DNA of 34,264 nucleotides from Planctomycetota bacterium (GCA_029979005.1 JAPOIJ010000038.1:1-34264); one strand, 5' to 3'. Positions 17,145-26,906 are shown, counted from the first letter of the stretch. Notes: generated by a model from the sequence alone, not told the origin. Made by a program: numbers and translations.

Positions 17145-17246
17145 TCGAGAAAAACACGACGGTGGTCGAATTTATTGCGGCAAATTAACGGTGCATGAAC
17201 TGCATTATTCTTATATCCTAAAGGGAACATTATTACAGGACTAGTT

Positions 17247-18761
17247 ATGCAAAAACCGAATGCCAATCGTGAGAAAATCATTGAACTGCTTGAGCATGCG
17301 GGGGGAGTAACAGAGGAATCGGTAAGAGAGGTTCACAGGCAGACGGGAATAGCCGAAGCCGATATCTGGGGAACCGGTTTGTTTTATACTCTGCTTCGTG
17401 AACCGGGGAAGAGGATTCGTTTATGTGACGGCCTGACCTGTCAGATGTTTGGGGCTGATTCTCTGGCAACTGAACTCGCCGCTGCGGGGAAGTCGGTGGA
17501 GCGGGTAAGTTGTTTGGGGCAATGCGATTTAGCTCCCGCTTCGCTCGACGAAGATATGGAATTGGTGACTTACGCGAAACACCACACCGCGATTTCTCCA
17601 CCGAATGACCTGGCTATGAATCTCGCGGGCGACGTCGATTTGAATTACTCGGCGTTGGCAAAAGTCAGAGAGATGAATCCCGAGGATGTCATCGCAGTAT
17701 TGGAAGCATCCGGTCTTCAGGGACGCGGCGGGGCCGGGTTCCCAGCCCATTTCAAGTGGACTTCGGTTCGCCAGCAAGCTGAAACGGAGCGTTATGTTAT
17801 TTGCAATGCGGATGAAGCCGAACCGGGGACATTCAAAGATCGTGAGTTGATTCTCCGGCAAAGCCACAAAATGTTAGAGGGGCTTGCAATCGCCGCTTGC
17901 GTGATCGAGTCAAATCAAATTTATATTTACATTCGGGGAGAATATACGAACGAATATCGTGCGATCGAACGTGCATTGGAGGAGTCAAAAGACGCACTTA
18001 AAGATTTTGAATTTACAATCGTTAAAGGGCATGGTGCTTATATCTGTGGAGAAGAGACAGCTTTGCTGGAATCACTTGAGGGCAAGCGGGGAATGCCCCG
18101 GTTGAAGCCGCCCTACCCTACCGAATCCGGTTTTCGAGGTAAGCCGAGTTTGATTCATAACGTTGAGACCATTGCGTGCGTGCCGGCGATTATTCACCGG
18201 GGGGGAGAATGGTTCCGGAAGCTCGGTAAAACCGAAGCCGGAAGTAAACTCTATTGTATTTCCGGGCACGTCGTTGCCCCCGGCGTTTATGAGTTGCCGT
18301 TGGGTGTGTCGCTCGATGAGTTGGTCGAGGCCGCAGGAGGGTATGTAGGAAATCCAATTGCATTTTCGCCGGGCGGCGCGTCTTCGGGTTTTCTACCCAT
18401 CTCGGAGCGGGCATTGCCACTAGATTATAAACACCTCGCAGATGCGGGTTCGATGTTGGGAAGCGCGGGGGTGGTGGTGATTAACGATACCGTCGATATG
18501 GCAAAGGCGGCCGCCTGGCAATTGGAGTTTTTTGAGCGTGAGAGTTGTGGCCAGTGCGCGCCTTGTCGAATTGGAACGCAGTATATCAGACGGCAAGTGG
18601 ATCAATTTATCCAGTTGGGGGATCCGGTTTCGTTGGAATTGACGGGCGATGTCGGGTGGGAAATGGAAGAAGGTTCGATTTGCGGACTTGGCATGGTAGC
18701 GGCGAAGCCCTTGGAATCGGCGCGAAAACATTTTCCCGATGCTTTTAAAACGAGAGATTGA
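17247..18761 (+). CDS. NAD-dependent formate dehydrogenase beta subunit (NuoE-NuoF-like fusion)
   Basis: This subunit takes electrons from the alpha subunit and reduces NAD+ in the cytoplasm. The 504-residue product has an N-terminal thioredoxin-like [2Fe-2S] domain with ligands in CDGLTC and CLGQC (C60, C65, C89, C93), then a NuoF/HoxF-type domain with GRGGAGFP (159-166) and CNADEAEPGTFKDRE (186-200) for FMN and NADH, GAYICGEETALLESLEG (263-279), and the [4Fe-4S] site ESCGQCAPC plus SICG (C434, C437, C440, C479). This layout matches the beta subunit of soluble NAD-linked formate dehydrogenases and of NADH:ubiquinone oxidoreductases. The selenoprotein alpha gene follows after 57 nt, which makes formate the likely donor. 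I left the symbol blank because naming differs between systems (fdhB, fdsB, fdhB2). Confidence 0.92.
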   Translation: MQKPNANREKIIELLEHAGGVTEESVREVHRQTGIAEADIWGTGLFYTLLREPGKRIRLCDGLTCQMFGADSLATELAAAGKSVERVSCLGQCDLAPASLDEDMELVTYAKHHTAISPPNDLAMNLAGDVDLNYSALAKVREMNPEDVIAVLEASGLQGRGGAGFPAHFKWTSVRQQAETERYVICNADEAEPGTFKDRELILRQSHKMLEGLAIAACVIESNQIYIYIRGEYTNEYRAIERALEESKDALKDFEFTIVKGHGAYICGEETALLESLEGKRGMPRLKPPYPTESGFRGKPSLIHNVETIACVPAIIHRGGEWFRKLGKTEAGSKLYCISGHVVAPGVYELPLGVSLDELVEAAGGYVGNPIAFSPGGASSGFLPISERALPLDYKHLADAGSMLGSAGVVVINDTVDMAKAAAWQLEFFERESCGQCAPCRIGTQYIRRQVDQFIQLGDPVSLELTGDVGWEMEEGSICGLGMVAAKPLESARKHFPDAFKTRD

Positions 18762-18818
18762 ATTTGTAATCACTAAGATTGAGACGGTTTGTAATTAACT
18801 ACCATCAAGAATAAGCCA

Positions 18819-21557
18819 ATGAATTATCCGAATCAAAAACGCGTCGAGACGTTTTCAATTGAAATTAATGGCAAATCTTGCCGGGCGATTTCGGGAGAGA
18901 CGGTTGTCGATGTTGCTCGACGTGAGGGGATCGAAATTCCAACACTTTGTCATGACACCCGACTCGAGCCGGCCGGGGCGTGTCGCGTCTGTTTAGTGGA
19001 AGTTGAGGGGCAGCGAAGATTACAACCGGGGTGTGCTTGGAAAGTTCAGCCCGAAATGAAGGTGACAACAGAATCGGATCGGATTGAGAAGCACCGGACG
19101 ATTCTCTACAGCATGTATATGGCTGATCATCAGTTGGATGAAACTGGTTTGCCCGTAGCGACAGGTAACGGCAACCAGTTGAGAGAACTGTGCAAGACGA
19201 TTGATCCATTACCACTTGAGCCTGTGAAAGCTCCTCGCGCAGGTCGTCCAGAGGACGTAAATCCATATATTGAATTTAATCCGGAACTTTGCATTCTATG
19301 TGCCCGGTGCACGCGTTATTGCGATGAGGTTGAAGCAGTTAACGCGATTACCTTATCCAATCGTGGTGGTGAGACGACGATTGCCACCGCTGGTAATCGT
19401 GGGCTTCTTGACACTACCTGCGAGCTGTGTGGCGGTTGCATTGCGACCTGCCCAACGGGAGCTTTGATTGAGAAGAAAGCACCTGTGAATCTTGTAACGC
19501 TTGAGACCGAAGTGACTCGTTCGACGTGTAATTTTTGTGGAGTTGGCTGTCAGCTTGATCTGCATACGCACAATGATCGAGTTGTGAAAATTACGAGTCC
19601 GGAACCGGGGGAGACGTTAAATGACGGTAATCTCTGTGTGAAAGGGAGGTTTGCCTATGATTTCATTCATCACGAAGATCGGATTACAACGCCTTTAGTA
19701 CGCGGAGCCGACGGGGAATTGCATCCTGCTACCTGGGAGGAAGCGTTAACAGCAGTTGCCAGCGGTTTAAATGCGGTAAAGGAAAAGCATGGAGCAGATT
19801 CGCTTGGCTTCATTTCATCTTCGCGGTGTACCGGAGAAGAAAATTACCTTATGCAGAAATTGTCGAGAGCTGTTTTTGGGACTAACAACGTCCATCAATG
19901 TGCAGCCACCTGACATGCTCCCACCGTCGCCGGTCTGGTGACAATGTTCGGAGCGGGGGCTATGACGAATTCGATCGATGAAATACGTGACTCCGAGTTA
20001 ATGTTTGTAATCGGTTCCAATACGACCGAGGCACACCCGATCATAGCGATGGAAATGAAGCGGGCACGGCAGAAAGGTGCGAAATTAATTGTTGCGGATC
20101 CTCGTGAAATCTGGTTGGCAGAGATGGCGGATTTGCATCTGCAATTGAAACCCGGGACGGATGTTTGGCTGTTGTCAGCAATGGCGCACGTGATTATTGC
20201 TGAAGGTCTCCATGATCGCGATTTTATTGAAGCCAATACGGTTGGTTTTGATGCGATGGCGGAAAAAGTGGCGAAGTACAATCCCGAAAAGGCAGAGGAA
20301 ATTACGGGAGTTCCCGCAGACGACATTCGCCTGGCAGCGCGTCTTTACGCAAGTACAAAACATGCCGGCATCTACTACACTCTGGGGATTACCGAGCATA
20401 CGCACGGCACCGATAACGTTTATTGTTTGGCGAATCTAGTGCTAATGACGGGGCATCTAGGTGTTCGTTCGGCGGGGATGAACCCATTGAGGGGGCAAAA
20501 CAACGTCCAGGGTGCCAATGATGCAGGAGCGACTCCCATCTTTTATCCGGGGTATCAACCCGTTACGGATTCTGAGGTTCGAGAGAAATTTGAGAGTGCC
20601 TGGGGTGTAGAGTTGTCGCCAAATAACGGCATGAATCTCAATGTCATGATGAAGGAAATGGCGGTTGGCAATCTTAAGGCCGTCTATGTGATGGGTGAAG
20701 ACATTGTGATTTCTGAACCAAATGTTACCAAAGTAGAAGTCGGGTTAAATAATTGCGAATTCGTCGTTTGTCAGGAGATCTTTCACAATGAGACCACGCG
20801 GTTTGCCGATGTTATTTTGCCAGGTGCTTGCTTTGCCGAAAAAGATGGAGTTTTTACCAATAGTGATCGTAGGGTGCAGCGAGTTCGCAAGTCAGTGAAC
20901 CCGCCTGGTGAGGCGCGTGAAGATTGGCAGATCTTGTGTGACGTTGCTCGATCGGCTGGTTACCCAATGCCAGATTATAAAGATGCGGGTGAAGTTTTTA
21001 CCGAATACGCATCCTTAACACCTAAGATCGCTGGAATTTCTCATCAACGACTGGAGGATAATGTGGCAGGACTCCAGTGGCCATGTCCGGACGAATCACA
21101 TCCGGGGACGCCAACGCTACACATCGATGGACCCATGATCGGCCGGGCGCCATTTCAGGTGGTTGACTATCGCCCGAGTGCAGAATTGCCTGACAACGAG
21201 TACCCACTGGTGCTTTCAACGGGCCGTACACTTTACCATTACAATAGTGCCACCCAGACACGGCGGGATGCAGGACCAGTTGCAAAACAGCGCAGTAATT
21301 TTATTGAAATGCATCGTAGTGACGCGAGAAAGTTGGGGCTGGTGCACGGGGAAACGGTTCGCGTATTGTCTCGTCGAGGTGAGGTAGAAGCAGAAGTATG
21401 GGTTTCTCCACGTATGCGACCCGGATGTATCTGGATGCCGATGCATTTTTCAGAATCCAGAGCCAATCTCTTAACCAACGATGCTGGGGATCAAGTGACG
21501 GGTACGGGTGAATATAAAGTCTGTGCAGTGAGAGTTGAAAAAATCCGGAACGGTTAA
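18819..21557 (+). CDS. fdhA: Formate dehydrogenase alpha subunit, selenoprotein (Sec365 encoded by TGA)
   Basis: Catalytic Mo/W-bis-MGD subunit oxidising formate to CO2. Read through the TGA at 19911-19913, the gene gives 912 residues in one frame. In order: a [2Fe-2S] ferredoxin domain (C44, C55, C58, C72), two [4Fe-4S] sites (C158/161/164/168 and C201/204/207/211), the [4Fe-4S] site of the molybdopterin domain (CNFCGVGC, C237/240/244, plus C273), the active site HQCAAT-Sec-HAPTVAGL, then GAGAMTNSIDEI, GMNPLRGQNNVQGANDAG, and a C-terminal dinucleotide-binding domain with LSTGRTLYHYNS. In E. coli FdhF the same place reads CCARV-Sec-HGPSVAGL. A SECIS hairpin follows the TGA. Conventional gene calling would break this into two frames (18819-19913 and about 19938-21557). 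Sec synthesis genes are not in the window. Confidence 0.95.
19911..19942 (+). promoter_or_regulatory. Selenocysteine TGA codon and bacterial SECIS hairpin
   Basis: TGA (19911-19913) replaces the active-site residue of the formate dehydrogenase. Downstream, GTCGCC (19926-19931) pairs with GGTGAC (19937-19942) in a 6-bp stem (one G-U) around the loop GGTCT (19932-19936). The E. coli fdhF SECIS also carries a GGUC apical loop, 18 nt after its UGA; here the spacing is likewise 18 nt. The SelB elongation factor recognises this loop. Loop, spacing and reading frame all agree, so recoding and not termination is the expected outcome. Confidence 0.93.
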
Positions 21558-21632
21558 GCCGATGGCCAGGTCACTCGTAGATTGTCTTGCCGGCAGTCTC
21601 ATTTAAATGGATGTTTAGAATTCGAGGAACGA

Positions 21633-24452
21633 GTGGGTGATTCAGTTTTTCCAAAAATTGAGTTTGCTGGCCAGTTAAGGCCATCACAGCAAGAAGTGTT
21701 TGAAATTGCTAAGAAGCAATTGTCTCAAGGACAGCGTCGTCTACATATCGTCGCGCCACCGGGATCCGGCAAGACGGTGCTGGGGCTTTACTTATGGGCG
21801 GAGTTGGTGCGCAAGCCGTGTCTTGTTCTATCTCCTAATTCTGCAATTCAATCACAATGGGCCGCTCGCGTCGATCTCTTTAAAATCAATGGCGATCCCG
21901 TGGCCGATGTTTCTACTGATCCGCGAAAACCTGAATTGCTGACTTCCCTAACCTATCAATCGGTGACGTTGCCCTCACGTGGACTGAGTGAGATTGATCA
22001 ATCGGGGCTTGAATTATGGCGGAATAAGTTAATCGAAGAAAATCAGGTTGCGACCTTGGAGGAGGCGAATTGGTGGATCGAAGATCTTCGAGAAAAGAAC
22101 CCGGGTTATTATCAAAAACAGATCAGTGGATTCAAAAAGAAGGTGCGTGACGAAGTCGCCCGCGATGGAGATTCTGTTTCGTTATTGCATCGGTCCAGTC
22201 GTGAAACGCTAAGTCGATTGGTTGAGCGTGACGTGGGCTTAATCATTTTGGATGAATGCCATCATCTACTCGGGCATTGGGGGCGGGTTTTGGCCGATGC
22301 AATGTCGATGCTTGGCGATCCGATTGTTCTGGGTTTAACTGCGACTCCACCGGATCGAAAGGGGAAAGACGATCGTGACGTTGAGCGGTACGATCAGTTT
22401 TTTGGGCCAGTTGATTTTGACGTGCCCGTTCCTGCAGTTGTGAAAGATGGATATTTAGCTCCTTACCAGGACTTGGCCTACTTTGTACGTCCAACCAACA
22501 GTGAGTTGCAATTTATTGCAACGGCAGATAAGCAGTTGAGCGAATTAATCGAAGAGGTTTGCGATTGCGATTTTTTAATGAACCGGTCAGAGCGTTTACC
22601 TGAAGAGAGTCCCCCCTGCTCTACTCCCGTTCCCATGAATTTACCGGATTGGATTAGAGGGACGCTATCGGAGTTGACCTTGCCTGTTGGTGCGGCGACG
22701 AGTTGGGCGAATTTTGAACGGCGTGATCCGGTTTTTTCGCTTGCTGCGAGGCAATTTCTGGTTAGCCGCGGAATGGAATTACCACCCAAGGTGCCTGAAC
22801 TGGGTGTTGAACAGCTACCGTCGGTTGTACCTCCATTGGAGTACTGGGTTTCTGTATTGGATCGATTCATTCGTTATTTTTTGAGGCGTTCAGGTCAACT
22901 TTCGTTACAGGAGGTGGGGGAGAAGCTGACACAGAGTTTGAGAACGCTTGGTTTTCAGGTGACGGAAACAGGCACACGTCCCTGCGTCTCGCCGGTTGGC
23001 AGGGTTCTTGCTTATTCGAAAAGTAAGTCTGACGCGTTAGTGCCTATTCTCAAACAGGAAATGGATAATCTGGACAAGCAGTTGCGAGCCGTTGTTATTG
23101 CTGATTTCGAAAGGTCTTCCGCAGTCACATCAGAATTAAAAGACTTAATGGATCGTGAAACAGGAGGAGCGATCGCGGCATTTAAATCTGTATTGAGTGA
23201 CCCAAAGACAGACCTTTTAGATCCGATTCTTTTGACTGGTACGTCAATTTTGATTGACGATGAAATAGAAGAGGCCTTTCTTAAAGACTGTCGCGAATGG
23301 CTGGCGAGTCGCGATTTGACGGTTTCATTATCCTCGGAGGAAAAGGCAGGGTTTCGTCAAATTAGTGGTACGGGTTCAGACTGGGCGCCCCGAGTATACG
23401 TTGAGATGATCACTAGTTTATTTCAAAAAGGATTGACGCGCTGTTTAATTGGAACTCGGGGGTTATTGGGGGAAGGTTGGGACGCAAACAAAATAAACGT
23501 CCTGATTGATTTAACGACCGTCACTACCAAGATGAGTATCAATCAGTTGCGAGGCCGATCCTTTCGGCTTGATCCTGCTTGGGAAGACAAATTGGCAAAC
23601 AATTGGGATGTTGTGTGTCTAGCACCGGAATTCAATAAAGGGTTTGATGATTACCGACGCTTCAAGGATAAGCATCAGCATCTTTACGGAGTGAGTGATG
23701 ATGGGGTGATCGAAATGGGAGTTGGACATGTTCATCCAGCTTTTACGGAGGTGAAACCTGAAGGCGTACTCGGAGCCGCGTCGGTAATTAATACCGAGAT
23801 GTTAATGCGTAGTCGAAACCGGGATCACGTTCGGGAATTGTGGAAGATTGGTCATCCCTATCTTGCTAAGCCGATTAGTGCAATTGAAATAAAAACCTCA
23901 AATAGAGAATTTGGGTTTCCTGTCGGAATTAGAAAGAAACAGATTTGGACTGAGGAGTCACTCACGTCTGCGATGGCCGAAGCGGTCATGCTCAGCTTTG
24001 TTGAGCTTGGTTATTTTCGATCCGGATTGCGATATCGATTAGGTCAATTGACTGGCGGGTATGTTCGCGTATTTTTAGAGGAATCTAATTCGAATGAGGG
24101 GTTGCAGTTTAGCCAGGCGATCAAAGAACTACTCGGGCCGATTGACCGCCCCCGCTATCTAATCCCTCGGCAGGTAAAACGCCGTTACGAAACTTGGTTG
24201 TCGAGTCTTCTTCCTGAGTTGCTGGGGCACTACTTTGAAAAGACGAAAACCGAAATAGCGATGTATCATGCTGTCCCCACCGCTTTGGCGAAAAATAAAT
24301 CTGCTGTGACCGTTTTCCAGAAATACTGGAATCGACACGTTAGTCCCGGTGAGGCAGTTTATGCACATCGAGGAGAAGGCGAGGAGTTGGTGCATCGAGC
24401 TCGCAAAAGTAATGGGCAAGTAATCGTTCATGAAAAACGTTTGTTTTTGTAA
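21633..24452 (+). CDS. Large SF2 (DEAD/DEAH-like) helicase, function unknown
   Basis: The protein has 939 residues from the GTG at 21633, chosen because GAGGAAC (21624-21630) precedes it; a TTG at 21582 would add 17 residues. Helicase motifs are clear: a Q-like LRPSQQEVF, Walker A APPGSGKT (41-48), motif II LDECHH (about 205-210), motif III-like GLTATPPDR (about 233-241), then GTRGLLGEGWDANK (about 607-620) and motif VI QLRGRSFRLD (about 638-647). About 360 residues separate the two RecA-like lobes, far more than in compact helicases, and about 270 residues follow the second lobe without a nuclease motif I can see. It follows fdhA by 75 nt, perhaps by chance. It resembles restriction-type or repair SF2 enzymes, but no methylase or specificity gene is adjacent. 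Confidence 0.85.
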   Translation: MGDSVFPKIEFAGQLRPSQQEVFEIAKKQLSQGQRRLHIVAPPGSGKTVLGLYLWAELVRKPCLVLSPNSAIQSQWAARVDLFKINGDPVADVSTDPRKPELLTSLTYQSVTLPSRGLSEIDQSGLELWRNKLIEENQVATLEEANWWIEDLREKNPGYYQKQISGFKKKVRDEVARDGDSVSLLHRSSRETLSRLVERDVGLIILDECHHLLGHWGRVLADAMSMLGDPIVLGLTATPPDRKGKDDRDVERYDQFFGPVDFDVPVPAVVKDGYLAPYQDLAYFVRPTNSELQFIATADKQLSELIEEVCDCDFLMNRSERLPEESPPCSTPVPMNLPDWIRGTLSELTLPVGAATSWANFERRDPVFSLAARQFLVSRGMELPPKVPELGVEQLPSVVPPLEYWVSVLDRFIRYFLRRSGQLSLQEVGEKLTQSLRTLGFQVTETGTRPCVSPVGRVLAYSKSKSDALVPILKQEMDNLDKQLRAVVIADFERSSAVTSELKDLMDRETGGAIAAFKSVLSDPKTDLLDPILLTGTSILIDDEIEEAFLKDCREWLASRDLTVSLSSEEKAGFRQISGTGSDWAPRVYVEMITSLFQKGLTRCLIGTRGLLGEGWDANKINVLIDLTTVTTKMSINQLRGRSFRLDPAWEDKLANNWDVVCLAPEFNKGFDDYRRFKDKHQHLYGVSDDGVIEMGVGHVHPAFTEVKPEGVLGAASVINTEMLMRSRNRDHVRELWKIGHPYLAKPISAIEIKTSNREFGFPVGIRKKQIWTEESLTSAMAEAVMLSFVELGYFRSGLRYRLGQLTGGYVRVFLEESNSNEGLQFSQAIKELLGPIDRPRYLIPRQVKRRYETWLSSLLPELLGHYFEKTKTEIAMYHAVPTALAKNKSAVTVFQKYWNRHVSPGEAVYAHRGEGEELVHRARKSNGQVIVHEKRLFL

Positions 24453-24479
24453 ACAGAGACCGGACTGAAACGGCTTTCG

Positions 24480-24517
24480 TTGCGTTCTAGGCGACAACAG
24501 CTGCAATCTTTTTTTTT
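24480..24517 (+). terminator. Possible intrinsic terminator after the SF2 helicase
   Basis: Twenty-seven nt past the helicase stop, TTGC (24480-24483) can pair with GCAA (24503-24506), and GTT with AAC can extend the stem across a bulge. Two bases later comes an unbroken run of nine T (24509-24517). The stem is short, so efficiency may be low, but it is the only hairpin-plus-T-run I found in the window. Confidence 0.45.
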
Positions 24518-24753
24518 CGAGCTCTCTTGTTGTTTCCACCAATAGGGAAGGCGATATGGACAGCAAGTGCTTTATTGGCAATTCAAAAGGGGGGACAAAA
24601 ACGTCGCGTTGTTGGAAGAGGTGCTGGCATTGATCAAGTTTTGTTCCACACGTCATCCACTGGGGAATCCAGTATTTGTTGAACGTCCTCTATTTAATAT
24701 GGTACGTTTGAGAAACGGCAATTGGTGGAAATCGACCGGAAACAGGGTTCAAA
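24518..24753 (+). other. Upstream region of the RTX metzincin gene
   Basis: This stretch between the T-run and the next start codon presumably carries the promoter and 5' leader of the secreted-protein gene. Frames here are short and not protein-like. I see no clear -35/-10 pair and no strong Shine-Dalgarno; the bases before the start run ACAGGGTTCAAA. Confidence 0.4.
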
Positions 24754-26442
24754 ATGATGATGAATTTTTTCAAGGCGGCGATTAAGCGAGCGAAACAGCA
24801 AAGAACACAATCTGGAAATCGCCGGCGTGCTGCCAAGTTAAACAGTTTGAGCTTTCAACACTTAGAATCTCGAAACTTATTGGCCGGCATTTATTTTTCC
24901 TCTGGCGAAGTGACAATTGCTGGAGATGCACTGGCGAATGTTGGTGGTTTTTTTGAAGCGAGTGCTGAAACTTATCGAGCGCGCTTGGACGGTTTTCAAG
25001 ATCAAAGTTTTTCCAAATCAGCTGTATCCAAGGTCATCTTTATTGGGTTTGACGGAGACGATGAGTTCGTTAATGAAACTCCCGTCGAAAGTCTGATTCT
25101 TGGCAACGGTGGAAACGATACGCTTATAGGCGGCATTGGAATCGATGTAGTCAATGGTGGTGACGGGGATGATACTATTGTCGGCGATGGCGGTGACGAT
25201 CGTTTGATAGGCGGGCCAGGCGCAGATGTTATTGAAGGTGGGTTAGGAAATGACCGGGTTTTTGGAGGAGAGGGATTAAATCGGCTGTTTGGGGATGAGG
25301 GAGCTGATTTGATCTTTGGCGGTTCGGATGTAGATACAATTTTTGGGGGAGATGGTGCCGATCAAGTATTTCCTCTCGGCGGGGATGATGTTGTCAATTT
25401 AGGTGATGGAGGATTGCCCGGAGCTACCGATCCTGCTGACGCTGATTTAGTTCTTGGTGGAACGGGAAACGACGTTCTCTCGGGCGGCTTGGGATTGAAT
25501 ATTTTTTATGGCGGTGACGGCGAAGATCAGGTAACCGGCGGCGACGGCGAAAACCGAATGCACGGCCAAAACGGGAGTGATTCACTGATCAGTGGTGCTG
25601 GCAATGATTATTTAGCCGGTCAGTTGGGCGACGATACAATTTCCGGTGGAGATGGCAATGACTATATCATCCCGGGATTTGGCGATGACGTCGTTGATGC
25701 TGGCGACGGTGTTGATTATGTCGTTTTTGGTTTTGCGTTTAGCAGATTCAATATCACGTTAAACGGTGATGAATTGGTGGTCGACGATACCCTCGACGTC
25801 GAAGGGACTGATCTTGCCAATGCTACGGAGAACTTTCGATTCACAGATGGCGATCGCGTAGCCGAAGCTGACGTGATCGAGCGCGTTACAATAAATCCAA
25901 TCATTGTCTCTAATACAGATGGCTCGAATACCGCGGAGTTTCTGGGAACGGCGGTAGAAGAAGCAGAGATCAAACGGTTGATCGATGAGATTTATCTGCA
26001 AGCTCAAGTGGATGTTGAGTGGCTGGCTCCACAAACTTATAACAATACGTTCGCGAACATCGGTAATGGCGGGACGCGGCCGAACAGCGACCTTACGACA
26101 ATTGTTAATGCCGGTGATTCTGCAGGGGTTGGCGATTCATCCAGTTTAATTATTGATATGTACTTCGTTGAAATTGCCGCCGGATTTGCTGATACGACGG
26201 AAAATACAGCAAACGGCTTGGCCTACGTAGCAAGCAATGGAATCACGATGCATGTTGGTGATAATTTGCCAGGCTTTCTCGGGGGAAGAGATGTAGTGGC
26301 TCGAGTAGTCGCTCATGAAATTGGACATAATTTAGGTCTCAATCACGTGTCCGATAGCAACAATCTGATGAATGATGGTTCGGAGCTGAATGCTTCTCAA
26401 ATAACAACGATCGTCAATAGCTCCTTCACCCAGCCGTTTTAA
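24754..26442 (+). CDS. Secreted RTX-repeat protein with C-terminal metzincin protease domain
   Basis: The 562-residue product starts with ATG-ATG-ATG (24754, 24757 and 24760 are equally possible). A basic leader (RAKQQRTQSGNRRRAAKLN) precedes FQHLESRNLLAG (35-45 region), the N-terminal signature common in exported planctomycete proteins. Residues about 115-320 are calcium-binding RTX nonapeptide repeats (GGNGNDxxx type: GNGGNDTLIGG, GGDGDDTIVG and many variants). The C-terminal part holds the zinc site HEIGHNLGLNH (521-531: H521, E522, H525, H531) and a Met-turn methionine at M539 (NNLMNDG), which define a metzincin. Serralysins have the same two elements in the opposite order, protease first and RTX last. 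Calcium folding outside the cell is expected. Export route and substrate are unknown; no type I secretion genes are nearby. Confidence 0.9.
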   Translation: MMMNFFKAAIKRAKQQRTQSGNRRRAAKLNSLSFQHLESRNLLAGIYFSSGEVTIAGDALANVGGFFEASAETYRARLDGFQDQSFSKSAVSKVIFIGFDGDDEFVNETPVESLILGNGGNDTLIGGIGIDVVNGGDGDDTIVGDGGDDRLIGGPGADVIEGGLGNDRVFGGEGLNRLFGDEGADLIFGGSDVDTIFGGDGADQVFPLGGDDVVNLGDGGLPGATDPADADLVLGGTGNDVLSGGLGLNIFYGGDGEDQVTGGDGENRMHGQNGSDSLISGAGNDYLAGQLGDDTISGGDGNDYIIPGFGDDVVDAGDGVDYVVFGFAFSRFNITLNGDELVVDDTLDVEGTDLANATENFRFTDGDRVAEADVIERVTINPIIVSNTDGSNTAEFLGTAVEEAEIKRLIDEIYLQAQVDVEWLAPQTYNNTFANIGNGGTRPNSDLTTIVNAGDSAGVGDSSSLIIDMYFVEIAAGFADTTENTANGLAYVASNGITMHVGDNLPGFLGGRDVVARVVAHEIGHNLGLNHVSDSNNLMNDGSELNASQITTIVNSSFTQPF

Positions 26443-26470
26443 ACGCGTTTTCGATGCCGTCCGTTTTGGG

Positions 26471-26860
26471 TTAGTCGGAGTTTCTGTTTAACGTGTTGGC
26501 TGAGTTAGATTCGGTGTCAAAAAATTCGTCCTCCGGGTCAAACGCCGGGATGGGTATGTTGAGTATTTTCATTTTACCCAAGGCTCGATGGCGGCATTCC
26601 GGTTTGATCATGATGGTCATGCCTGGTTTTACATTGAACAACTCAGCATCCAACTCGATTTGTCCGCTGCCCTCGAGTATGTAATAAATCTCAGTTGTTC
26701 GTTTGTGGTAGTGAACGCGGGAGTTTTGACTGATTTCAACGAGATGTATAGTCGCAGTTTTTTCCGGCTCTGTCGTGCAAGCTCTTTTTGCGAGGCCACC
26801 GGGGCAATTCTGACTTTTCAGTTGTTCGAAGTTTTCAATTTTATATCGTTTTTTAGGCAT
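26471..26860 (-). CDS. Single-domain cupin protein
   Basis: A 129-residue small beta-barrel protein with the two cupin motifs. Motif 1 is VHYHKRTTEIYYILEGSGQI, with metal ligands H50, H52 and E57. Motif 2, VKPGMTIMIKPECRHRALG, has H91. The metal site is therefore complete. Single-domain cupins include isomerases, dioxygenases and small-molecule sensors, and the sequence alone does not decide between them. The last 20 residues (DTESNSANTLNRNSD) are polar and probably disordered. It is the last gene of a three-gene minus-strand group, 46 nt after the YraN-like gene, and converges on the RTX metzincin gene with 28 nt between the stops. The ATG at 26860 has no strong Shine-Dalgarno. Confidence 0.85.
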   Translation of the reverse strand: MPKKRYKIENFEQLKSQNCPGGLAKRACTTEPEKTATIHLVEISQNSRVHYHKRTTEIYYILEGSGQIELDAELFNVKPGMTIMIKPECRHRALGKMKILNIPIPAFDPEDEFFDTESNSANTLNRNSD

Positions 26861-26906
26861 GATGGTCTCGAGTTAGAGCAACTTGTATTTTTAGATGTTT
26901 TGTTGG

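Noticed and set aside
19938-21557. A separate gene starting after the TGA of the formate dehydrogenase
   Set aside because: It lacks any start signal, is in phase with the upstream frame and begins inside the conserved active-site region. It is the second part of a selenoprotein gene.
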